A DNA stretch of 64,000 nucleotides from Kineobactrum sediminis (GTDB lineage Bacteria > Pseudomonadota > Gammaproteobacteria > Pseudomonadales > Halieaceae): NCBI RefSeq assembly GCF_002868715.1, contig NZ_PKLZ01000008.1, positions 434,001 through 498,000 on the forward strand, given 5' to 3'. Shown here one piece after another: positions 57,587-64,000 of the stretch; position 1 is the first letter of the stretch, and every line of letters begins with the position of its first letter. The position numbers and the translations under genes are program-made. The notes beneath the pieces are model-generated. The model was not told the DNA's origin, did not search any database, and saw only the letters and a list, made by a program, of their open reading frames with translations.

Positions 57587-59934
57587 GCCTCCAGCTGGCG
57601 GTGATTGAAAAGCCATACCAGCGCCGGCAAGAACAGCAGTGCGCCGAGCATGTTCCAGAAAAACATGAAGGTAAGCATCAGGCCCATATCAGCCTGGAAC
57701 TTGATGGGTGAGAACATCCAGGTGCCCACGCCTACCGCCAGGGTAAGGCCGGTAAAAGCCACCGCCGTACCGCTGTACTTCAGCGCGTAAAAATAGGCTT
57801 TTTCCAGTGAGTTTTCATTACGCATCTGTGTCAGCAATGCGGAGTAAATGTAAATACCGTAGTCCACACCAATACCCACCCCCAGGGCAATAACCGGAAG
57901 CGTAGCCACTTTTACCCCTATGCCCAGTGCGGCCATCAACGCCTGGCCCAGCACCGATGTCAGCACCAGAGGCACAATGATGCAGGCCGTGATTTTCAGT
58001 GACCGGAAATTAAGCAGGCACAGCGCAATGACTACGCCATAGACCCACAACAGCATTTTGGTCTGGGCATCGCGGATAACAATATTGGTAGCCGCTTCGA
58101 CTCCGGCGTTACCCGCCGCCATTTCAAAGCGGTGAGCATCGGTATTGTATTGCTCGGCAAAATCCTCCACCGCGGCGACCACTCCGCTCAGGGTATCTGC
58201 CTTGTGATCATCCAGAAACAGGATCACCGGCACCATTGAACAGTCGGTATTGCGCAGGCTGTTGGGCGCATTGCTCAGGGAATTATTGAGGATAAACCGG
58301 TTGCGGCTGATCTCGTGCCATTTGGGGCTACCCTCGTTCATGCCCTGGATGGACAGCTTGGATACGTCCACCACCGACATCGCCGACTGCACCCCGGGCA
58401 CGGTGTTCATCACGCCCTGGAAATAATTGACCGCCGAGATGAACTCGTAACTGCTGCATTGCTGGACCCCGGTGCTGGCCATCACTACAAAAACATCAGT
58501 ACTGGTGGAGTAATTTTCCGTGAGAAAAGCGTTATCGCGGTTATAGCGCGAGTCCGGACGCAATTCCGGTGCCCCGGGATCGAGGTCACCTATCTTCTGG
58601 AACTGACCGTAGTAAAGACCGCCGGCAAAAAGCACGGCACAGACGCCGATAATGGTGAGCGCGGGGCCTCGCCGTGTGGTCCTGGCCAGCAGTTCCCAGT
58701 GCCTGAAACGGGTATGCGCCTTGGTTGAACGATAGCTGATACAGCGATCTGATACACCGGTAAAGCTCAGCACCAGTGGCAGCAGTATCAGGTTGGTCAG
58801 CACCAGCACGGCGATGCCGGTAGCCGCTACCACGGCCAGCTCCTGGATCACCGGAATCTCGATGACGCGCAGTGTATAAAACCCCACACCGTCGCTCACC
58901 AGGGCGATAAATCCCGGCTTGGACAGCCGGATGAAGGTTAACCGCGCCGCTTCAACTCGCGACACTTTATGGTATATGAAATGGCCAAAGCGATTGATGA
59001 TCTGTACCGAGTGGCTGACACCCACGGCAAACACCAGAAACGGCACCAGCATCGAGTAAGGGTCCAGCCCCATTCCCATGACCTTGAGCAGGCCCATCTG
59101 CCAGACCACCGCAACCGTTGAGCACAGCAGGGCCGCCGAGGTCAGCCAGCCACAGCGGGAGTAAATGAACAGCATGATCGCAGTGATGGCAAAAGCCACC
59201 AGGAAGAACAACCCCACCAGGGTGGCGCCTTCAATCAGGTCACCAATCAGTTTGGCAAAGCCGGTGATACGAATGGTGATGGTGTCGGACTGGTACTTAT
59301 CCCGTACCATTTTTTCGAGATCCTGCGAGAACCGGCGGTAATCAAGCCGCTCGCCGGTTTCCGGGTCGATCTCGAGCAGCGGTGCGACAATGATGGTGGA
59401 CTTGAAATCATTGGCTACCAGGCGCCCTATCTGTCCGGACTTGAGTACATTCTGGCGTAGCTTCTCCAGGGTTCGCTCAGTGCCGTCGTAGTCGTCGGGA
59501 ATGACGGAACCACCCACAAAGCCCTCTTCGGTGACTTCCATCCAGCGTGTGTTGGGGGTCCACAGGGATTGCAGGGCCGAGCGATCGACGCCTTTAACGT
59601 AAAAGACCTCGTCGGTGATACGCTTAAGCAAATCCTGGTATTCGGCGGTGAAAATATCATCTTCGGTGGTTTGAACGATGATCCTCACCGAGTTGCCAAG
59701 GCCTTTGAGCTCATCCTGACGCTTCAGGAAATTCTGGATATAGGGATGCAGTACCGGCAGCATTTTCTCGAAGCTCGCGTCGGGCTTCAGCTGGCTGGCC
59801 TGCCAGGCAAAAAAAGCGGTAACCACAGCCAGCAATATAATAAGCGGCAACCGCACCCGCATCAGGAGTGTGCCCAGCCAGGGCCGTATACGCCCGTCTT
59901 CCGGTTCTACTTTGATACTTTCATGTTCCGTCAC
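57568..59934 (-). CDS. RND/MMPL-family exporter
   Basis: A 788-aa membrane protein with 12 predicted helices. The first helix (LPLIILLAVVTAFFAWQASQ) is followed by a periplasmic loop (KPDASFEKMLPVLHPYIQNF). The helix 2-6 block contains GMGLDPYSMLVPFLVFAVGV and HSVQIINRFGHFIYH, and after a second large loop GIGVKVATLPVIALGVGIGV and DYGIYIYSALLTQMRNENSL complete the RND symmetry. It is about half the size of AcrB-type proteins and belongs to the MMPL/HAE3-like group linked to lipid or hopanoid transport. It forms a four-gene cluster with the next three genes. Confidence 0.9.
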   Translation of the reverse strand: MTEHESIKVEPEDGRIRPWLGTLLMRVRLPLIILLAVVTAFFAWQASQLKPDASFEKMLPVLHPYIQNFLKRQDELKGLGNSVRIIVQTTEDDIFTAEYQDLLKRITDEVFYVKGVDRSALQSLWTPNTRWMEVTEEGFVGGSVIPDDYDGTERTLEKLRQNVLKSGQIGRLVANDFKSTIIVAPLLEIDPETGERLDYRRFSQDLEKMVRDKYQSDTITIRITGFAKLIGDLIEGATLVGLFFLVAFAITAIMLFIYSRCGWLTSAALLCSTVAVVWQMGLLKVMGMGLDPYSMLVPFLVFAVGVSHSVQIINRFGHFIYHKVSRVEAARLTFIRLSKPGFIALVSDGVGFYTLRVIEIPVIQELAVVAATGIAVLVLTNLILLPLVLSFTGVSDRCISYRSTKAHTRFRHWELLARTTRRGPALTIIGVCAVLFAGGLYYGQFQKIGDLDPGAPELRPDSRYNRDNAFLTENYSTSTDVFVVMASTGVQQCSSYEFISAVNYFQGVMNTVPGVQSAMSVVDVSKLSIQGMNEGSPKWHEISRNRFILNNSLSNAPNSLRNTDCSMVPVILFLDDHKADTLSGVVAAVEDFAEQYNTDAHRFEMAAGNAGVEAATNIVIRDAQTKMLLWVYGVVIALCLLNFRSLKITACIIVPLVLTSVLGQALMAALGIGVKVATLPVIALGVGIGVDYGIYIYSALLTQMRNENSLEKAYFYALKYSGTAVAFTGLTLAVGVGTWMFSPIKFQADMGLMLTFMFFWNMLGALLFLPALVWLFNHRQLEAQSTTR

Positions 59935-61079
59935 AGCGGTTCTGCCTCTGCCAGGGGTACCAGTCCACCCATCCCGACCAACAGGACATCACCCTGGGCG
60001 TTTTGTACCGCCGATGACAGGGTTGCTCGCGAGGGATGCTGCCAGCGCTGCACGGTCCTGCTTTCCGTATCGGGGACGAGGATCGTGCCACCCGCTCCCA
60101 CTAACAGCGCGTTGCCATCCTCGAGCAGGGTGCCACCATAAAAACTTGAGCGACCGGGATTTTCAAGCTCCACCCAACTCCGGCCGCCATCGAGGGAGCG
60201 GAATATGTGACCTCGTAAACCGAAGGCGAGCACGTCTTTGGCACGCGCCAGTACGCCGAACAGGGTGCCGTCGTACACACCTTCTACCCGCTCCCAGGTA
60301 ATACCGTTATCGCCTGAGTAATAGAGCAAGCCGGCTTCACCGCTGAGATAAAGACGCCCATCCGCAGCCGAGGCAATGTCGTAATAATGATAACGGTAGG
60401 CATTGTCTATGCCGGCAATCGCAATATCCCAGTTGGCCCCGCCATCGGCGGTGCGGTAGAGCATGCCGTAGGCACCTACCGCAAACCCGGCCTCGGCGGA
60501 GGTAAACAGCACATCCAGAAAGGGATCGGCGGGGCCGATGACCACGGCGTCCGCTGCATCCTCTGCCGCAAATGTCGCATCTTCAAGCGCCAGTTCCAGG
60601 GCTTCCCTGACGCTTTCGTCCGTGGCTTCCATCAGGGCCTGCTCAAGCCGCTCAACCTCCGCCAGGGTATATTCGACATATTTCGCGTTCACCTGGTTGC
60701 CGTCGAGTTGCAGAGTCCAGCTCTCACCACCGTCTGCGGAGTGGAGGATCGTTCCGGCATGACCCACAACCCAGCCGTGATCGGGGCGGGGGAAATGAAC
60801 GGCTGTCAACGCGATACTGACCGGTACGTCGGCCTGGCGCCAGTTGCGGCCATGGTCATCACTGATAATCACCAGGCCCCGCTCACCCACCGCCACCAGG
60901 CGATCGCCGGCGCGGGTAATATCGAGCAGGTGCATTTGGGCCGGTTCATCAAAGGCAATGGCCGGCAGGAAGGCAAAATCCTCTGCAGCCTGCAACCGTG
61001 GCGACAGCAGCAGGCACACCGCCATCCACACGCAAGCCAACTGGGTCAGCGTCACCCGGCGGATGTTGCAGCATACCAC
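59931..61079 (-). CDS. YCF48/HCF136-like beta-propeller protein
   Basis: About 382 aa; the start is uncertain (GTG at 61079, 61076 or 61055), all just after the DUF1329 stop. The signal peptide is in LACVWMAVCLLLSPRLQAAE. BNR-type repeats appear: ISDDHGRNWRQADV, HSADGGESWTLQLDG, RTADGGANWDIAIAG, YSGDNGITWERVEG and RSLDGGRSWVELENP. A charged insertion of about 50 residues (LAEVERLEQALMEATDESVR) interrupts the propeller and is probably a helical hairpin. Its stop overlaps the RND gene start (ATGA). In proteobacteria this protein accompanies DUF1302, DUF1329 and RND genes; it may serve as the periplasmic adaptor of the exporter. Confidence 0.85.
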   Translation of the reverse strand: MVCCNIRRVTLTQLACVWMAVCLLLSPRLQAAEDFAFLPAIAFDEPAQMHLLDITRAGDRLVAVGERGLVIISDDHGRNWRQADVPVSIALTAVHFPRPDHGWVVGHAGTILHSADGGESWTLQLDGNQVNAKYVEYTLAEVERLEQALMEATDESVREALELALEDATFAAEDAADAVVIGPADPFLDVLFTSAEAGFAVGAYGMLYRTADGGANWDIAIAGIDNAYRYHYYDIASAADGRLYLSGEAGLLYYSGDNGITWERVEGVYDGTLFGVLARAKDVLAFGLRGHIFRSLDGGRSWVELENPGRSSFYGGTLLEDGNALLVGAGGTILVPDTESRTVQRWQHPSRATLSSAVQNAQGDVLLVGMGGLVPLAEAEPL

Positions 61080-61092
61080 CAGGCGCCGGGCC

Positions 61093-62457
61093 CTAGCGAC
61101 GACCGGCACGACGCAGGGCAGACGGGGTGAAATCTTCAAAGCTGGCCGCATAATCAAATTCGTATTGGTATCCATCTTCTTCGTTATCCAGACCAATGAC
61201 GATGTAACGACCCGAGATAAGGTCGTGCAGGGCTTCAGCCGCAATCCAGGGCACTGCAACCTGGTAATGCAAAACCTTGTGACCTTCCTTCACCCGCCAT
61301 AATTCACCGCGGCCGTCATAGTGGTCTACGACTGCTATCTGCCAGGTATCTTCATCAACATAAAAGGTGCGACGAGCATAGATATGACGAGCGTCGTCCT
61401 TCAATGTTGCTTCTACCACCCATACACGGTGCAGTTCATAGCGCAGGTATTGGGGGTCCATGTGTCCGGCTTTGATGATGTCATCATACTTCAGGTCACC
61501 GCGGCGCAGAGTGTAGGCATTGTAGGGAATATACAGCTCCTGCTTACCCACCAGTTCCCAGTTATAGCGGTCCGGGGCACCATTGAACATGTCCAGATCA
61601 TCAGCAGTGCGCAGGCCATCGGCGGCTACGCCGGGGCCGTCATAGGCGATGTTTGGCGCCCGGCGCACACGGCGCTGGCCGGCGTTGTAAACCCAGGCCG
61701 AGCGAGGCTCCTTAACCTGGTTGATGTTTTCGTGTACCAGTAACACATCCCCTTCAAGACGCGCAGGCGCAAGAACTCTCTGTAGAAAAACGAACAGGCG
61801 GTTGGGATATGGGTTGTCGGGAACCCGGTTGGCGAACAGCGCCTCTTCCTCGAACAACACCGGGGAAAAGGCACCCCCCGCCTGTACCGGGGCCTGGATA
61901 TAACGCCGCTTCACACCCAGCGGGGTACGATAGCGGGTAATGTGGTTCCAGATCACTTCAAGGCCGTTGGCCGGAATGGGAAAGGAGATACTGGCCTTGA
62001 AGTCCACCAGGCCATTGCCACCCGCCACCAGGTCTGTTTTGGTTGCCCACTCCTTGATCAGGTCATATTCACTGGGCGGCAGCCGGGCGCTACGGCGGGT
62101 GGGATAGACCGGCATGCGGTAGGTGTCGGGGTAACGATCGAACAACGCCATTTGCCCGGGGGACAGCTTGTCGGCATATTCATCAAGGTTATCGGCCGTA
62201 ATGGTGAACAGTACTTCGTCATCGGCATACGGATCGATCAGGCGCTGCCCCTCCCGGTACGCCGCCGGAAACTCCTGAAGCCCCCCCTCCCATGGAGGAA
62301 TTGTACCTGCCGCATTACCCGCTCGCTCCGCGCCCACCGGGGTGAGTTCATCGCCGCCCAGTTTTGCCGCCTGCTCCGGGCTGATCTTCGCCAGACTCAG
62401 CCCGCTGCCGAGCCCCAACAACGCGCCAAGTCCCAGGGTTACCAGTGTCTTATTCAT
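61093..62457 (-). CDS. DUF1329 family periplasmic protein
   Basis: A 454-aa protein with signal peptide TLVTLGLGALLGLGSGLSLA. The mature part starts KISPEQAAKLGGDELTPVGA, the DUF1329 signature, followed by PPWEGGLQEFPAAYREGQRL, DNLDEYADKLSPGQMALFD and a LolB-like beta-barrel region (ARRTFYVDEDTWQIAVVDHY). The LolB-like fold suggests binding of a lipid or hydrophobic ligand. It lies between DUF1302 (23 nt away) and the YCF48-like gene on the same strand. Confidence 0.92.
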   Translation of the reverse strand: MNKTLVTLGLGALLGLGSGLSLAKISPEQAAKLGGDELTPVGAERAGNAAGTIPPWEGGLQEFPAAYREGQRLIDPYADDEVLFTITADNLDEYADKLSPGQMALFDRYPDTYRMPVYPTRRSARLPPSEYDLIKEWATKTDLVAGGNGLVDFKASISFPIPANGLEVIWNHITRYRTPLGVKRRYIQAPVQAGGAFSPVLFEEEALFANRVPDNPYPNRLFVFLQRVLAPARLEGDVLLVHENINQVKEPRSAWVYNAGQRRVRRAPNIAYDGPGVAADGLRTADDLDMFNGAPDRYNWELVGKQELYIPYNAYTLRRGDLKYDDIIKAGHMDPQYLRYELHRVWVVEATLKDDARHIYARRTFYVDEDTWQIAVVDHYDGRGELWRVKEGHKVLHYQVAVPWIAAEALHDLISGRYIVIGLDNEEDGYQYEFDYAASFEDFTPSALRRAGRR

Positions 62458-62480
62458 GCATGCACTCCAGTTGTTACCAT

Positions 62481-64000
62481 TCAGAACGCTACCGAGAAGC
62501 TCAGTGAGAGGAAATCCCGATCTTCCTGTTCATCATAGTCCGCGTTAAAAAAGCTGGTGTAGGAAATCTCCGCGCGATAAATATTCAGGTAGTCGGCGAT
62601 CACCCCGACGCTCACCGCAATTCGGTCTTCAATGAAATTGGGTGCCGGTGAATTACCGCTCACATCGTGGGACCACGCCACATTCGGGGTCATGTTAATG
62701 CCCGCCAAGACATCCGTATAATCGAGACTGGCGCGAACGCGATAGCCCCAGGAAAAATCATCGGTGAAGCCGTCACTATTACAATAACTGCTGTTTGTAT
62801 TCGGGCGTATACCGGCGAATGCCTCGGCGGCCGGGTGCGAGTCACACGCTACCGGTGAGCCTGGCCAGAGAAAGAAGTCACTTTCAAACGGCTCGAATTC
62901 ACCAACACCGTAAGCCGGTGAGCGGCCATAGTTCTGGTTGCTGTCCATGCCACCCAGCCATACCCCACCGATTTCGCCGGCGAAGGACAGCCGCTGGGCG
63001 CCAAGAACCTGGTCAAAGAACTGGATAAAGGTCATCTGGTATTGGGTATAGGAGACATTGTCAAAACCCGACAAGGTGCCGCCCGGGCCCGCTTCCAGCG
63101 AGCGCGGCAATACCCGTGACCACTCCGCTGCCGTGCCCAGGGAGACTGCCTGTAGAATCTCGGTGGTGTTGATCTGCAGGGGAAAGTCCGGGCGGTGGCT
63201 CAGCTCACCCGATATCGCCCAGCTACCCAGGTTGGTAACGAAGGTGAGGCCCCACAATTCAATATCTTCCGGAAACTCAAAGAAAAAGTCCGGGTTGGCG
63301 CCGAAGTTTACCGGCAGGCCGAAGTTCTCCGTGGCATTGGTTGCACTCAGGATTGGCGTACGGCTGTGGTAATTCATGTAGTAAAGGCCAAATTCCGTGG
63401 AATTCAGGGGCTCCACGAAATAACGCAGGGCCAGGCCCCACTGCCCTGAGTCCGACGCTTCCCGATCATCTCCCCGCGGTAAAGTCAGGCCCAGATCCTG
63501 TTGCGCACCGTCGGGTACGGCAGTCGAAATGGTCAGGTAATCACAGCCTCCACCGTAAGGGTCAGCTGAGTTCCAGTACGTACCGCATTCGTCCAGAATG
63601 GTACGCTCCCAGTTGTACTGGTAAAAGCCTTCCACACTGAGATCGAAAGTAACGCCCAGATTGGCATATACCATGCCCACGGGCAGCAGCGCTTCCTTGA
63701 CCTCAGACCCCGGTTTGCGCAGTGCGGTGACATCAAACGGGTTGATAACATTGACGCCGTTCTGGATAAAGGTACTTTCCCCCCAGCTCAACACCATATT
63801 GCCCGCCCGCAACTCCAGCGGCATGGTGCCGAGATCAAAGCCTCCGTAAAGATAGTAATCAAGGAATTCAATGCCCTGTTCCTGGGCAAGATTCTCAAAG
63901 CCGGACATATCCAGGGTGGCATTGGGCACGTAATCATTGGCGGCATGGCCGTGGGGCACCGTGCTTTGATCGAGCTCGTAGTCGTACCAGTACTTAATCC
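62481..64000 (-). CDS. DUF1302 family outer membrane protein, 5' end beyond the window
   Basis: The frame is open from the window edge (IKYWYDYELDQSTVPHG) to the stop at 62481, giving at least 505 residues. It is a barrel-like outer membrane protein with SGFENLAQEQGIEFLDYYLY, LELRAGNMVLSWGESTFIQN and NGVNVINPFDVTALRKPGSE, the core signature of DUF1302, and ends DFLSLSFSVAF with the usual terminal aromatic. No signal peptide is visible because the start is outside. It is first in the DUF1302/DUF1329/YCF48/RND cluster as far as the window shows and probably forms its outer membrane component. Confidence 0.92.
   Translation of the reverse strand, partial: IKYWYDYELDQSTVPHGHAANDYVPNATLDMSGFENLAQEQGIEFLDYYLYGGFDLGTMPLELRAGNMVLSWGESTFIQNGVNVINPFDVTALRKPGSEVKEALLPVGMVYANLGVTFDLSVEGFYQYNWERTILDECGTYWNSADPYGGGCDYLTISTAVPDGAQQDLGLTLPRGDDREASDSGQWGLALRYFVEPLNSTEFGLYYMNYHSRTPILSATNATENFGLPVNFGANPDFFFEFPEDIELWGLTFVTNLGSWAISGELSHRPDFPLQINTTEILQAVSLGTAAEWSRVLPRSLEAGPGGTLSGFDNVSYTQYQMTFIQFFDQVLGAQRLSFAGEIGGVWLGGMDSNQNYGRSPAYGVGEFEPFESDFFLWPGSPVACDSHPAAEAFAGIRPNTNSSYCNSDGFTDDFSWGYRVRASLDYTDVLAGINMTPNVAWSHDVSGNSPAPNFIEDRIAVSVGVIADYLNIYRAEISYTSFFNADYDEQEDRDFLSLSFSVAF

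Noticed and set aside
61080-61259. Longer N-terminus for the YCF48-like protein
   Set aside because: It would overlap the end of the DUF1329 gene by over 160 nt and precede the signal peptide.

Overview
The window reads as chromosomal DNA of a marine gammaproteobacterium. TonB-dependent transport, sulfatases, an unusually large set of glutathione S-transferase-like proteins, ACAD10/11-type acyl-CoA dehydrogenases, PQQ dehydrogenases and a DUF1302/DUF1329/YCF48/RND cluster together recall the Cellvibrionales (Halieaceae or Spongiibacteraceae). This placement is inferred from gene content only; no rRNA or marker gene is present. Genes are densely packed, with many ATGA-type overlaps.

Layout. 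1-5.7 kb: DUF72 protein, PolX-type DNA polymerase, a PPIase/HupE pair, and a DUF6482 gene bracketed by inverted and tandem copies of a 22-29 bp repeat. 5.1-29.3 kb: a catabolic island of five transcription units: (a) three long GST-like proteins, a small TTG-start ORF, a FATP-type acyl-CoA synthetase and a DUF1330-like membrane protein; (b) a haloalkane-dehalogenase-like hydrolase, an acyl-CoA dehydrogenase pair and a membrane-anchored protein; (c) a TonB receptor, DUF1330 protein and GST; (d) a DJ-1/PfpI protein, DUF4345 protein, sulfatase, long GST and acyl-CoA dehydrogenase; (e) a TetR regulator, a double DsbA/GST-kappa-like protein and a second sulfatase. Four intergenic regions heading these units carry a nearly identical 13-bp palindrome, ATWATG-N-CATWAT, one of them just upstream of tetR. 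I propose that the TetR protein controls the island through these sites. The substrate is unknown; a sulfated, lipophilic, carboxylate-bearing molecule fits the gene content.

29.5-33.5 kb: OmpW and a delta-class carbonic anhydrase, preceded by a TTAA direct-repeat box, convergent with an OmpR-type response regulator/histidine kinase pair. 33.7 kb: tRNA-Arg(ACG) with its own terminator. 33.9-37.4 kb: alkyl-DHAP-synthase-like flavoprotein, small secreted proteins, a low-complexity lipoprotein and a truncated hemoglobin with a signal sequence. 37.5-41.3 kb: overlapping operon of a cupredoxin-like protein, an EAL phosphodiesterase and a DUF3034 protein. 41.5-44.6 kb: acyl-CoA dehydrogenase, HIT protein, GST, HAD phosphatase. 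44.6-51.8 kb: secreted protein, Ser/Thr kinase with a periplasmic C-X7-C repeat domain, CPA2 antiporter, P-type ATPase. 51.9-57.6 kb: three-gene periplasmic redox module (c-type cytochrome/Vgb-like propeller protein, PQQ glucose-dehydrogenase-like protein, quinohaemoprotein of the polyvinyl-alcohol-dehydrogenase type). 57.6-64 kb: RND exporter, YCF48-like, DUF1329 and DUF1302 genes, the last cut by the window edge.

All functional statements come from reading the sequence and from family knowledge; no database search was run.
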